A DNA stretch of 64,000 nucleotides from Pseudoalteromonas xiamenensis. GTDB taxonomy: Bacteria > Pseudomonadota > Gammaproteobacteria > Enterobacterales > Alteromonadaceae. Below the pieces are notes generated by a model. It was not told the origin of the DNA. It saw only the letters and a list, made by a program, of their open reading frames with translations, and ran no database searches. This document shows positions 55,189 through 64,000 of this stretch, in pieces (position 1 is the stretch's first letter; every line of letters begins with the position of its first letter). The position numbers and the translations under genes were made by a program. The stretch covers positions 682,001-746,000 of the forward strand of contig NZ_CP099917.1 in NCBI RefSeq assembly GCF_030994125.1, in the 5' to 3' direction.

Positions 55189-57324
55189 TTAAAGCTTAAA
55201 TTGCACGCCCAGATTAACCGTTGTGCCAAGACCTTTAACGTTATAACTGCCATAAGCGTAGGATTGCGAACGAGACGGGTAGTAGTCTAAATTGAGTAGA
55301 TTTTGAATACCAAGATAGCCTGAGAATTTTGGCGTAAACTGATAGTTACTATTCAGATTTACAACGAAATAGCTGTCCACTGGACCTTGATCCGCTCCAT
55401 ATTTACCTGATGCGTCAGGTTCAAAACGTTTTCTATCGCCCACGTAAATGCCATCAACATTCACAGTAAAGCTGTCTGTCGCTCGCCACTTCACGTTTAC
55501 GGTCCCCTTAGGTGCATTAATTTGACGTGAACCAAGGTAGGTATCTGTGCTCGTTTGCTTCCCTTCTACAAAGCTATAACTTGCCGTCATTTGCAAAGCA
55601 CGCGAGAAGTCATGACTTATCACCGCTTCGTAACCCCAAATACGCTGTGGAGCACGAAGAGGTTCATAAACGCCTGTTTGCGGATTGAGCTTATTCGACG
55701 TTCCCAATTCCGACAAACTTCTAAATGCCGCGAATTCAACGCGTGTCGATTTAAACTGTGACGTAAATCCCATTTCATAATTATCAATAATTGCGGCTTC
55801 CGTTTGAATATCCGCAATATCCGTCACCGTTGCGGCTCTCAACAATAGCCCCAAATCAGAAATATCGGCGCCTTGTGACATACTTACAAACGGGCTAAAC
55901 GTCTCACTCCAATTGTACTTAATGCCCAGATTGTACGTTGTCGCACGGTATTCCAAGGTGTCGCCTTTCACATCGACTGCAGTTGAACACTGTGTTGCTG
56001 ACGTACATAATTTCAACGTCGAATAGTCATTAACGTCTAAGTCGATGCGCTCGTTTCGTACGCCCGCTTTGACAATAAAATCATTATTGAAGACCCATTT
56101 AGTTTGCAAAAAGCCCGCAGCACTTTGCATGTCCATTTCAGGCACCCAAACACGCCCATCAACTAAAGGTTGTGAAGTCGTATCGTTGAGAAGGTCGACA
56201 CCGTAGATGAACGTTGCCTCTGTATTTGAAAACGTCAATTGTGTGTTAAACGTTGAGCGTAGACCTGATTTCTCTGAACGAATGATCGATTGCCCACCAT
56301 CTAGCCCTAAGTCGGGATTTGCAAGTCGTGGTGAATAGAAGAAAACGTTTTCGATTTTCTGAGCGTACAAGTCAACAGTCAGTTGCGTGTCACCAAAAAT
56401 AGCATTATCGATATATTTTATTGAGATGTTTTCATTGCCATCAGGACCTTGCGGTTTACCTTGTTTTTGCAAAGCTTTCGGCACGTGAATCGCATACGTT
56501 TTTGTGCCCGTATTGATGTCATTGACTACATCACCAAGATCCGTTTTCTGTTGTGAGCGATAAAAGTTGTAACTTACACTCAGCGATTTATCCGTATCGA
56601 TGTCATAACCGAGCTTCGTGAAATAGTTTTCGGTTACAGAGTCAGACAAGCCATATTGCAAACCAAGAATGTCACCTTCTGCGTCACGTTGAACACCATT
56701 TTCTTCGTAGCTTGCCACAAATAAGTAATTGAACTTGTCCAAAGAACCGTCTAAGGCACCTGAAAATCGAGCTCCCGCCGATTCTGCTAACTTCACAGCA
56801 CTAAAACGACTGCTGACATTTATTTCACCATTCGCAGGCGCTCCACTTTGCGATTTTTTGGTGATAAAGTTGATGATGCCTCCCGCTGCACCATTTCCAT
56901 AAATCGACGTTGCACCTTTTATCACTTCAATACGCGCTATCGCACTCGGGTCAATTGTTCTAATGTCAAGTGCCCCATTTCGCAAAGGTGTTGACTGCGG
57001 AACGCCGTCAATCATAACCAATGGGTTTCGGCCTCGAAGGGTTTGAGAGGAGTTACTTGAAGAACCCGTGTCTACAGCCATGCCTGGCACCAATGCACCG
57101 AGAATACTTTGCAATTCAGGATTGATTTTTAACTGTTCTTGTAGCGCTTGCTGAGTAATGATGGTGATCGACGCTGGCACCTCATCCATGTTTTCAGCCA
57201 CACGCGACCCTGTAACAATAATGCGCTCAAGAGATTGATCTTGAGGTGCTTTAGTTTCACTTGCATAAAGAGATGCTGATATACATAAAGAGAGTAAAGA
57301 CAAAGAGGTAGAAAGTAAGCGCAT
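55189..57324 (-). CDS. TonB-dependent outer-membrane receptor (siderophore type)
   Basis: A 711-residue receptor that imports a ligand using TonB energy. Signal peptide 1-22 (MRLLSTSLSLLSLCISASLY), TonB box ERIIVTGSR, a plug domain (PASITIITQQALQE, QTLRGRNPLVMIDGVPQ, VIKGATSIYGNGAAGGIINF) and a 22-strand barrel ending in Leu at VQFKL. The plug resembles hydroxamate-siderophore receptors, but the ligand is not certain. An ATG at 57336 would add four residues. A Fur-like box lies about 65-95 bp upstream, implying iron repression. Confidence 0.9.
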   Translation of the reverse strand: MRLLSTSLSLLSLCISASLYASETKAPQDQSLERIIVTGSRVAENMDEVPASITIITQQALQEQLKINPELQSILGALVPGMAVDTGSSSNSSQTLRGRNPLVMIDGVPQSTPLRNGALDIRTIDPSAIARIEVIKGATSIYGNGAAGGIINFITKKSQSGAPANGEINVSSRFSAVKLAESAGARFSGALDGSLDKFNYLFVASYEENGVQRDAEGDILGLQYGLSDSVTENYFTKLGYDIDTDKSLSVSYNFYRSQQKTDLGDVVNDINTGTKTYAIHVPKALQKQGKPQGPDGNENISIKYIDNAIFGDTQLTVDLYAQKIENVFFYSPRLANPDLGLDGGQSIIRSEKSGLRSTFNTQLTFSNTEATFIYGVDLLNDTTSQPLVDGRVWVPEMDMQSAAGFLQTKWVFNNDFIVKAGVRNERIDLDVNDYSTLKLCTSATQCSTAVDVKGDTLEYRATTYNLGIKYNWSETFSPFVSMSQGADISDLGLLLRAATVTDIADIQTEAAIIDNYEMGFTSQFKSTRVEFAAFRSLSELGTSNKLNPQTGVYEPLRAPQRIWGYEAVISHDFSRALQMTASYSFVEGKQTSTDTYLGSRQINAPKGTVNVKWRATDSFTVNVDGIYVGDRKRFEPDASGKYGADQGPVDSYFVVNLNSNYQFTPKFSGYLGIQNLLNLDYYPSRSQSYAYGSYNVKGLGTTVNLGVQFKL

Positions 57325-57390
57325 AGTAGGTTCCAAATCACCAAATAGAGTTCCGAATTTGGACGCATCCTAACTTTTTATAAATTCAAT

Positions 57391-57417
57391 TGCAAACCAT
57401 TCTCATTATTGTTTGCA
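57391..57417 (-). promoter_or_regulatory. Fur-like box upstream of the TonB-receptor gene
   Basis: The minus strand reads AATAATGAGAATGGTTTGC, similar to Fur sites such as GATAATGAGAATCATT, and the whole element is flanked by GCAAAC/GTTTGC arms. Position and target gene type support iron control. Confidence 0.55.
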
Positions 57418-57583
57418 ATAATATTATTTATTCCCGCAAACCTTGCCTCCCTCCAACTCACTAACTTTAATCAACTTTTGCTCTTAGACTCATTTTTTAT
57501 CTCAGTTTGATTTTTCGAATATGTAGAACATGTACTTATTTTTAAGTGCCACCGATACCTATGTCGTACCGTCTTAGAAAACA
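57418..57583. other. AT-rich region between the receptor promoter and the fabB terminator
   Basis: Part of a 303-bp gap. I see no gene or motif here beyond the Fur-like box on its left and the fabB terminator on its right. Confidence 0.4.
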
Positions 57584-57608
57584 AAAAACCGAGCTAGGCT
57601 CGGTTTTT
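57584..57608 (-). terminator. Terminator of fabB
   Basis: AAAAACCGAGC and GCTCGGTTTTT pair around a TAG loop (57589-57594 and 57598-57603). T-run on the minus strand lies just after the stem. It could also act on plus-strand transcripts. Confidence 0.9.
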
Positions 57609-57627
57609 ACTCAAAGGCTGGACTCAG

Positions 57628-58842
57628 TTAACCTTTGTACTTTTGCATTACTAGCGTTGCATTTGTGCCGCCAAAACCGAAGCTGTTTGACATAACAATA
57701 TTCAGTTCCGTATCTCGACGTTCTGTGACGATATCCAAACCCTGTGCTTCTGCATCTAACTCTTCAATATTAATTGAAGGCGCAACGAAGTTATTTTCTA
57801 ACATGAGTAAAGAGAAAATCGCTTCATGCACACCCGCTGCACCTAATGCGTGACCTGTCATCGCTTTTGTCGCGCTAATTGCTGGCGAGTTATTGCCGAA
57901 TAGCTCTTTGATAGCGCCTAATTCTTTCACATCACCAACTGGAGTCGATGTACCGTGTGTATTTAGGTAATCAACTTTACCTTCTACACCCGCCAGTGCT
58001 TGTTTCATACAACGCACCGCCCCCTCGCCTGATGGTGCAACCATGTCATAACCGTCAGACGTTGCGCCATAACCTACGATTTCGGCATAAATATGCGCAC
58101 CACGCGCCAAGGCATGCTCAAGCTCTTCAACAACAACGATACCGCCACCACCTGAGATAACAAAGCCATCACGGTTTGCGTCATAAGTACGAGATGCCTT
58201 TTCCGGCGTTTCATTGTACTTTGTTGAAAGTGCGCCCATCGCGTCGAATTCCATCGCCAATGTCCAGTGAAGTTCTTCACCACCACCTGCGAAAATCACG
58301 TCTTGCTTACCAAGTTGAATTTGCTCAACCGCATTACCGATACAGTGTGCTGACGTTGCGCACGCTGAACTAATTGAATAGTTCACACCTTTGATTTTAA
58401 ATGGTGTTGCCAAACACGCAGACGTCGTGCTCGCCATTGTGCGAGGCACCATGTAAGGACCCACTTTCTTTACGCCTTTTTCGCGTAGAATGTCTGCCGC
58501 TTCAACTTGATATTTAGAAGAACCACCACCTGAACCCACGATAAGGCCCGTGCGCTCATTCGACACTTGTTCTTCCGTCAAACCTGAATCTTCAATTGCT
58601 TGCTGCATTGAAATATACGAGTAAGCAGCAGCGTCACCCATAAAACGGAATGCTTTACGGTCTACTAATTCTTTGACATCGATATCAATTTTACCGGATA
58701 CCGTGCTACGTAAATTGTACTCAACAAACTCTTCGTTGTGAGCGATACCGCTTTTACCTGCTTTTAATGATTCTAATACTTCATGCTTGTTGTTACCGAT
58801 GCTTGATACTACACCGATACCCGTAATTACGGCTCTTCTCAT
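57628..58842 (-). CDS. fabB: Beta-ketoacyl-ACP synthase I
   Basis: Elongation enzyme needed for unsaturated fatty acid synthesis. The 404-residue protein has the catalytic Cys in [14 protein letters not shown] and histidines in [12 protein letters not shown] and [13 protein letters not shown]. The ATG at 58842 ([18 protein letters not shown]) matches family starts. A FabR-like site lies upstream. Divergent from mnmC, as in E. coli. Confidence 0.96.
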   Translation of the reverse strand: MRRAVITGIGVVSSIGNNKHEVLESLKAGKSGIAHNEEFVEYNLRSTVSGKIDIDVKELVDRKAFRFMGDAAAYSYISMQQAIEDSGLTEEQVSNERTGLIVGSGGGSSKYQVEAADILREKGVKKVGPYMVPRTMASTTSACLATPFKIKGVNYSISSACATSAHCIGNAVEQIQLGKQDVIFAGGGEELHWTLAMEFDAMGALSTKYNETPEKASRTYDANRDGFVISGGGGIVVVEELEHALARGAHIYAEIVGYGATSDGYDMVAPSGEGAVRCMKQALAGVEGKVDYLNTHGTSTPVGDVKELGAIKELFGNNSPAISATKAMTGHALGAAGVHEAIFSLLMLENNFVAPSINIEELDAEAQGLDIVTERRDTELNIVMSNSFGFGGTNATLVMQKYKG

Positions 58843-58915
58843 GGGAATTCCCTTAGAACTATACAAAATTGCAATTATTTTACGCTGAAACTTAATGCAA
58901 AGTGGTCAGCTTTCC

Positions 58916-58933
58916 AGCGTACACACGTAAACT
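58916..58933 (-). promoter_or_regulatory. FabR-like operator upstream of fabB
   Basis: AGCGTACA followed by CACGTAAACT resembles the AGCGTACA-type half-site of the FabR repressor in E. coli fabA/fabB, with a partly symmetric second half (AG..TAC against GTA..CT). It is 74-91 bp upstream of fabB. No FabR gene is in the window. Confidence 0.35.
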
Positions 58934-59014
58934 GAAATCAAATTTATAAATAACAACGGACTAAAGCAAAGAAAACTCGTAAAATAGTCAAAATTCTTTG
59001 ATCTGAGCCCGCTA

Positions 59015-61000
59015 ATGATCCAAAACGCCAAAATACATTTTAATGAACTAGGTACTCCGGTCGCCGATGCATTTGACGACGTGTATTTCAGCAACGACGA
59101 CGGCCTCAAAGAATCACACTACGTCTTCTTCATTCAAAATCGTATCGATGAGCGGTTACAAAACCATGACCGTGAGCATTTTGTTATTGCAGAAACTGGT
59201 TTCGGTACTGGATTAAACTTTTTAAACGCGTGGCAACAGTTCGATGCACTTCGCGACATAAGAAAAGTTAAACGACTCCATTTCGTCTCATTTGAGAAAT
59301 ATCCCATCAATCAGGCAGACCTAGAGAAAGCCCTTGCTGCGTGGCCTACTGTTGCGCATTACGCAAAACAACTATGTAGTCAATATCCAATGGCCTTAAA
59401 AGGTTGCCATCGCTTAGTCTTCGACAATGGTAATGTCGTCCTTGACCTGTGGTTTGGGGACGTTCAGGAAAGTTTACCGCAAATGAGCTATAGCGACCGA
59501 GGAATCGTCGATGCTTGGTTTTTAGATGGGTTTGCGCCAAGTAAAAACCCTGAAATGTGGCAACAATCCTTGTTTGATGAAATGGCAAACCTAAGCCGTA
59601 AAGGTGCGACCGTAGCGACATTTACCGCAGCAGGTTTTGTTCGTCGAGGCCTAATTGAGGCCGGTTTTAACATGGTCAAATCAAAAGGCTATGGTCGAAA
59701 ACGGGAAATGCTCACCGGGGCGCTAAACAACGTCACGCACACCAAGCATGAAAAAGCGTATTATACTCATGAACCTCGCGCACTAGACCACGTTGCCATT
59801 ATTGGCGGCGGTATCGCCACTGCTTCATTAAGCCTTGCGTTGGCTAAGCGAGGGAAATCCGTGTCGGTGTTTTGCTCGGATAACGAATTTGCCATGGGTG
59901 CATCGCATAATCGTCAAGGTGCCGTTTATCCGCATCTACAGGCCGACTATACCGTTCAAAGTGAAATGTATGCGCATAGCTTCCTATACGCCAAACGACT
60001 TTACCAACAACTATTGAATGAAGGGTTTGATTACGCACATCAGTGGTGTGGTGTATTGATCCAAGCGATCAGTCAAACAGTGGCCGAGCGCCAAACCAAC
60101 ATTATGGACAAAGCAACGTGGCCTGAAGCATTACTGCGTAAACTAGACGAACAGGAAGCTGACCAAATCGCTGGGCTTCCTACGGGCCATAGTGGATTAT
60201 TTATCGAACAAGCTGGTTGGGTCAATCCGCCAGAGCTCACGGAAGCGATTTGTGCTAAAGCCGCTTCGCTACAACCAATGGACACCCATTTTAACTGCAA
60301 GATTTTGAATATTTCCCCCTCCGACAGTGGCTGGTTATTGCATACTGAATCCGAGACATTCGGACCATTTTCAGACGTATTTGTCAGTGCAGGCGAACAC
60401 AGTGATGCGTTTACACAAACGTCAGCGCTGCCTCTTCACGGCGTACGAGGTCAGGTATCACACATTCAAGCCTCTAACGATTCACAGAGACTTCGCACCG
60501 TTCTTTGCCATAAAGGGTATTTTACCCCTGCTCATCAAAGCGAACATTGTATGGGCGCAACCTTTGATAAAAATACAAAGTCGCGTAAGGTCACCGACGA
60601 GGACAACCAAATTAACCAAGCACAGTTAGCTCGTTTTTATGGCGACCAACGATGGTATCAAAGTCTTGGTGAAATAACTGGGGCCAAATCGGCTGTGCGC
60701 TGCTGTTTCTCCGACCATCTGCCCATGCTCGGTGAGGTAATTGACGAAAACAGTTATGACCAAGCGTTTGGTAATCTCCGAAAAGGCAAACACTATGATT
60801 TTGGCTCTGTAGCAAGGCCACATGAAGGACTGCACGTATTTACTGGTTTTGGTGCTCGAGGCTTGTGCAGTGCACCGTTACTTGCGGAGCATTATGTTTC
60901 TTGTTTACTGGATGAACCAAGACCCTTATCTGAACGGCTAAACGAAGGCCTGCACCCTGCCCGCTTTGTGATCCGAGGCCTGCTTAGAAAAGAACGATAG
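59015..61000 (+). CDS. mnmC: Bifunctional tRNA 5-methylaminomethyl-2-thiouridine synthesis enzyme MnmC
   Basis: Two-domain enzyme: the N-terminal SAM-dependent methyltransferase (about 1-240; IAETGFGTGLNFLNAW and DAWFLDGFAPSKNPEMW) and a C-terminal FAD-dependent oxidoreductase (about 255-661; HVAIIGGGIATASLSLALAK, then GASHNRQGAVYPHL). Together they finish mnm5s2U34 in tRNA. Length matches E. coli MnmC (668). Confidence 0.96.
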   Translation: MIQNAKIHFNELGTPVADAFDDVYFSNDDGLKESHYVFFIQNRIDERLQNHDREHFVIAETGFGTGLNFLNAWQQFDALRDIRKVKRLHFVSFEKYPINQADLEKALAAWPTVAHYAKQLCSQYPMALKGCHRLVFDNGNVVLDLWFGDVQESLPQMSYSDRGIVDAWFLDGFAPSKNPEMWQQSLFDEMANLSRKGATVATFTAAGFVRRGLIEAGFNMVKSKGYGRKREMLTGALNNVTHTKHEKAYYTHEPRALDHVAIIGGGIATASLSLALAKRGKSVSVFCSDNEFAMGASHNRQGAVYPHLQADYTVQSEMYAHSFLYAKRLYQQLLNEGFDYAHQWCGVLIQAISQTVAERQTNIMDKATWPEALLRKLDEQEADQIAGLPTGHSGLFIEQAGWVNPPELTEAICAKAASLQPMDTHFNCKILNISPSDSGWLLHTESETFGPFSDVFVSAGEHSDAFTQTSALPLHGVRGQVSHIQASNDSQRLRTVLCHKGYFTPAHQSEHCMGATFDKNTKSRKVTDEDNQINQAQLARFYGDQRWYQSLGEITGAKSAVRCCFSDHLPMLGEVIDENSYDQAFGNLRKGKHYDFGSVARPHEGLHVFTGFGARGLCSAPLLAEHYVSCLLDEPRPLSERLNEGLHPARFVIRGLLRKER

Positions 61001-61010
61001 TTTATCGGTA

Positions 61011-61053
61011 TAACTCGTTGGACTGGATGTTTTGGAGCCAGGCTAACGAGTTA
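61011..61053. terminator. Hairpin between mnmC and motY
   Basis: TAACTCGTT (61011-61019) and AACGAGTTA (61045-61053) form perfect arms, and an inner CTGG/CCAG stem (61023-61026, 61038-61041) extends them. The genes on both sides converge here. No T-run follows, so this is a possible U-less terminator. Confidence 0.55.
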
Positions 61054-61083
61054 AAGAAAGGTAGTTAATATTCTTATAGAAGT

Positions 61084-61974
61084 TTATTGCCGTGCAAGTT
61101 GAATCACGACGCGGCGGTTTTTACCACGACCAATGACCGTCGCATTGTCCGCAATGTGGCGTTTTTCACCAAAGCCATCCGTCACAATACGCGTTTCAGC
61201 AACACCTAATGAAACCATATAGTCTTTTATTGCTCGAGCACGTTTTTTCGATAATTCTAAGTTTGTCGAGCGACCACCATAGCTGTCCGTAAACGCCGCA
61301 ATTTCTATGGTTGCAATTTCAGGGTCGTTCTTTAGGTATTCACCAATCATTTCAAGGCGTTTGCGCGAGTCTTTGGTTAACTCACTCGACGCACTCTTAT
61401 AGTTCATAACGGTAAAGGCGATGTCTTCAAAACTAAAAGGAAGTAGCCCATCACGGCATTGCAAAAATGCCCAATACGCCTGCTTAAAATTCACAGAAGA
61501 AAGTGCAACGGAGATGTAATCTACTTTATTCGACCAATCTTTATAATAGAACGTTGGGAAGTAACCTTTCTCAAGCTCAGTTAACATTTCCCACGCGCTA
61601 TCATTACCTAATTCACCATCAAACTTCTTCAAAAGTTTCATGGTCGTTAAGTCACGTGCAGGCTGTCCAGCACGCCAAGCTGGTGGAACCGATTGAACTC
61701 CCGCAAAATCGTAGGATTCAGGGCGGACCATCATATCAAAGTTAAAGGTTAAGTCTTTGTTCTTACTCGCCGCAGCTGAAAATATGGCATCACCGTAGTA
61801 CGGCACTTCGTGCTGCAAAGTACACGCTAATCGGTTGGTTTTGTTCACGGTCCAATTAGACGCGTCCGCCGTGGCGGAATATTGCCGCATCGCAGCATGC
61901 GCATTCAAGCTACATGTAACTGTGACCCCCATCGAGAGGAAAAGCCAACCATACTTCACGTTATTCACCTTCAC
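61084..61974 (-). CDS. motY: Sodium-type flagellar protein MotY
   Basis: Part of the periplasmic T-ring around polar sodium-driven flagella, needed for stator (PomAB) assembly. The 296-residue protein has a signal peptide (cleavage after NAHA), a MotY N-terminal domain (SATADASNWTVNKTNRLACT), and a C-terminal OmpA domain (ATIEIAAFTDSYGGRSTNLE and LSKKRARAIKDYMVSLGV). GTG start at 61974. Adjacent to rnt, as in Vibrio. Confidence 0.93.
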   Translation of the reverse strand: MKVNNVKYGWLFLSMGVTVTCSLNAHAAMRQYSATADASNWTVNKTNRLACTLQHEVPYYGDAIFSAAASKNKDLTFNFDMMVRPESYDFAGVQSVPPAWRAGQPARDLTTMKLLKKFDGELGNDSAWEMLTELEKGYFPTFYYKDWSNKVDYISVALSSVNFKQAYWAFLQCRDGLLPFSFEDIAFTVMNYKSASSELTKDSRKRLEMIGEYLKNDPEIATIEIAAFTDSYGGRSTNLELSKKRARAIKDYMVSLGVAETRIVTDGFGEKRHIADNATVIGRGKNRRVVIQLARQ

Positions 61975-62139
61975 TTACAAAACAATACCGCCAAAAAAAC
62001 GTCCAAAATCCGATTTCCGCGGCTGAATGTTACAGGTTATGCAATACCCGTGCCTTTACATTAAAAACTCGGGGTAATATTGGCTGGTCAAAACAGGCCA
62101 TCTTTTGACATAATACGCGGCTCAACTCAGTAACGCAAA

Positions 62140-62823
62140 ATGGTCATGACTAATTCAGAGCAAACGTTATTTGCAAAACGCTTTCGCGGATTCTTTCCTG
62201 TTGTTATCGACGTCGAAACCGCAGGCTTTAACAAAGATACTGATGCCTTGCTAGAAATAGCGGCAACCACCCTCAAAATGGACGAAAATGGTGTACTCAG
62301 TATAGACCAAACGGTGCACTTTCACGTTGAGCCATTTGAAGGGGCAAACATTGAGCAAGCTGCGATTGACTTTAATGGAATTGACCCATTTTCAGCGCTG
62401 CGCGGCGCAGTGCCTGAAACAGACGCAATCAAAGAGATCTGTAAAGCGGTTCGTAAAGCTCAAAAGGACGCAGGATGCAGCCGTGCCGTTGTCGTTGCAC
62501 ATAACGCCGCGTTTGATCATGGCTTTCTGAATGCTGCAATCGAGCGTTGCCGCATTAAACGCACTCCATTCCATCCATTTGTGAGTTTTGATACCACTTC
62601 GCTTGCCGGTCTTGCACTTGGGCAAACCGTGCTTGCAAAAGCGTGTATCGCCGCTGGAATTGAATTTGATAATAAACAAGCGCACAGTGCGTTGTATGAC
62701 ACTGAGCGTACCGCAGAACTATTCTGTTACATCGTTAATAAATGGCAAGCTTTAGGTGGATGGCCGCTGATGAATGATGCAGCCGAAAATGAAGACGAAC
62801 TCTCAGAAGACAACCAAGCTTAA
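62140..62823 (+). CDS. rnt: Ribonuclease T
   Basis: DEDDh exoribonuclease that trims tRNA and 5S RNA 3' ends. The 227-residue protein has [20 protein letters not shown] (Asp, Glu), [12 protein letters not shown] and [14 protein letters not shown]. The start is the ATG at 62140 or 62146, two residues apart. Divergent from motY. The stop codon overlaps a terminator stem. Confidence 0.96.
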   Translation: MVMTNSEQTLFAKRFRGFFPVVIDVETAGFNKDTDALLEIAATTLKMDENGVLSIDQTVHFHVEPFEGANIEQAAIDFNGIDPFSALRGAVPETDAIKEICKAVRKAQKDAGCSRAVVVAHNAAFDHGFLNAAIERCRIKRTPFHPFVSFDTTSLAGLALGQTVLAKACIAAGIEFDNKQAHSALYDTERTAELFCYIVNKWQALGGWPLMNDAAENEDELSEDNQA

Positions 62824-62837
62824 CGCTTGGTTTTTTT
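62813..62837 (+). terminator. Terminator of rnt
   Basis: ACCAAGC (62813-62819) and GCTTGGT (62825-62831) with a 5-nt loop, followed by a run of T residues. The stem includes the rnt stop region and abuts the convergent DUF342 gene. Confidence 0.85.
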
Positions 62838-64000
62838 AACCCGTTACAAATTGCTGGGTAATTTTACCTTCATCCAATTTTAGCAAATGTGGCGGGTAAA
62901 TTCGTGAAAACATTTTGCAATCTCGCGCTATTTTAAGTTCCACCCCTGGATGCATTAATTCATTCACCTTCACCCTACTCGTTTTTAAAAGCGCATTGAT
63001 CTTCTGCTTTACCAACACCACGTTACGGCGGTTTCGAGCCAAATGAAGGTCTAACTGTTTTTCACTGTTTACTAACTTTTGCAAATAAGCGTCGCGTTTG
63101 CTAGAAGGCGCCGCTTTTGCTGCCTTCTTCTTAGCTTGACGAACGGCTTCGGCTTTCGCACTGAGAATTTTCTCAAACTCAACAAACTGCATCTGTTTTT
63201 CGCGAAGTGTGTGCCAGTTTTGAGCAATAGAAATACGTGTTTTTGTGCCCGACGGCGCGCCCAATTCACCCGTTTCGATGCGCAATGCGTCCAGAATATG
63301 GCCGCCGATAATTTTGCCTCGCGGCGTTTCACCTTTACCCACACGAATTAGGCGTCGTGCACTTAAATCACAGTGTAACGCTTGTCTGTCAATAAAGAGG
63401 TCTTGATCACTATGAATATTACAGTACTGGGCATAGCCAATTGAAATGGTTCTTTTCGCCTTTATCTCACAAGAAAACGCTTCATTCTCAACTCGCTTTC
63501 GACCTATCGCACCAAGTACGATGGTAATTGCACCCTCACACTCAAGTGTCGCGGATTCGACAAAACCAATTACCGTAATATCACCACTGGCTTTGACGCG
63601 CATGCCGTCTTTAATGTCGCCGCTAACAATCACGCTACCGTCAAATTCCACATGCCCCGTTGTAACGTCGATATTTTCATAGCAAAGTACATCATCAACG
63701 CGAATACCTCTTGGTAGTGCAACAGGAACACCTTTCGCATCTGCAATCAATAAATTTGAGTCACTAGGGTCTAGCTTCGTGCCATCGAACACTTCAAGTT
63801 CAAGGTCTCGGCCAGGCTTAGGTTGTAACACATCGCCAAAAACCGTGAATCCTGCTTCACCAAGCGTCGCGGGAATACGTTTCATCAATGGCGTCCCCGG
63901 GCTCACTGTGATGATGGCACCAAGGTCACGCATATCAACCTTGCCACCTTCTTTTTCCTGCGGGCTTAAAATACGGTCTTGCGCTGTCATGCAAAGACGA
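62836..64000 (-). CDS. DUF342/FapA-family protein (5' part outside window)
   Basis: FapA-type (flagellar assembly protein A) polymer-like beta-helical protein. The frame stays open to position 64000, and family members usually have about 150 residues before the segment DLGAIITVSPGTPLMKRIPA, so the visible ATG at 63990 is probably internal. The core has IPATLGEAGFTVFGDVLQPK, then parallel beta repeats (GSVIVSGDIKDGMRVKASGD; GAITIVLGAIGRKRVENEAF; GKIIGGHILDALRIETGELG) and a C-terminal coiled coil. Function is undetermined; in Vibrio FapA affects flagellum assembly and glucose signalling. Confidence 0.85.
   Translation of the reverse strand, partial: RLCMTAQDRILSPQEKEGGKVDMRDLGAIITVSPGTPLMKRIPATLGEAGFTVFGDVLQPKPGRDLELEVFDGTKLDPSDSNLLIADAKGVPVALPRGIRVDDVLCYENIDVTTGHVEFDGSVIVSGDIKDGMRVKASGDITVIGFVESATLECEGAITIVLGAIGRKRVENEAFSCEIKAKRTISIGYAQYCNIHSDQDLFIDRQALHCDLSARRLIRVGKGETPRGKIIGGHILDALRIETGELGAPSGTKTRISIAQNWHTLREKQMQFVEFEKILSAKAEAVRQAKKKAAKAAPSSKRDAYLQKLVNSEKQLDLHLARNRRNVVLVKQKINALLKTSRVKVNELMHPGVELKIARDCKMFSRIYPPHLLKLDEGKITQQFVTG

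Overview
The window is a housekeeping stretch of a marine gammaproteobacterial chromosome of about 43% GC, most like Pseudoalteromonas or a close Alteromonadales relative (inference). Support comes from the gene neighbourhoods: phhA-phhB, motY next to rnt, an asd-fimV-truA-accD-folC-dedD-cvpA-purF cluster, psp genes next to sap genes, and tig-clpP-clpX-lon-hupB-ppiD. I see no prophage, insertion sequence, CRISPR array or obvious genomic island. Nearly every large ORF belongs to a recognisable family.

Layout. 1-4.4 kb (minus): the 5' part of tyrA, the rpsP-rimM-trmD-rplS ribosome operon, an AI-2E/PerM-type membrane protein and a TusA-like protein. 4.5-8 kb (plus): an unrecognised protein, bepA-like protease, an ArsC/YfgD-like protein, a WrbA-like flavoprotein and a DUF2069 membrane protein. 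8.1-12.4 kb: an ankyrin-repeat membrane protein, a DUF2897 small protein, phhA-phhB and methionine gamma-lyase. 12.5-22.9 kb: the envelope-stress block, with pspA-pspB-pspC-ycjX-ycjF on the minus strand and pspF-sapA-sapB-sapC-sapD-sapF on the plus strand, diverging from a sigma-54 promoter. 22.9-24.7 kb: a coiled-coil membrane protein and a response regulator. 24.8-33.3 kb (minus): ppiD, hupB, lon, clpX, clpP and tig, the folding and proteolysis cluster, with a sigma-32-like promoter before lon. 33.5-34.1 kb: five tRNA genes (Pro, Arg, His, Pro, Pro). 34.4-40.8 kb: folD, an MscS channel, cysS, ppiB, lpxH, miaE and a Yip1-family protein. 40.8-55 kb (minus): purF, cvpA, dedD, folC, accD, truA, a 1890-residue repeat-rich FimV, asd and pdxB. 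55-64 kb: a TonB-dependent receptor behind a Fur-like box, fabB, mnmC, motY, rnt and the 3' part of a DUF342/FapA gene.

The genes work together in recognisable groups: aromatic amino acid synthesis and breakdown (tyrA, phhAB), each with TyrR-like boxes upstream; membrane-stress sensing (Psp); regulated proteolysis (Lon, ClpXP, trigger factor); and the polar organiser FimV within a metabolic cluster.

I found no clear new system. The most unusual features are the two nested tandem-repeat arrays inside fimV (81-nt and 183-nt units), pspF as the first gene of the sap operon, an inverted repeat that would hide the arsC-like ribosome binding site, and a series of long hairpins without U-tracts at 3' ends of genes. 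Two proteins (4533-5198 and the output half of the regulator at 23826) have functions I could not assign.
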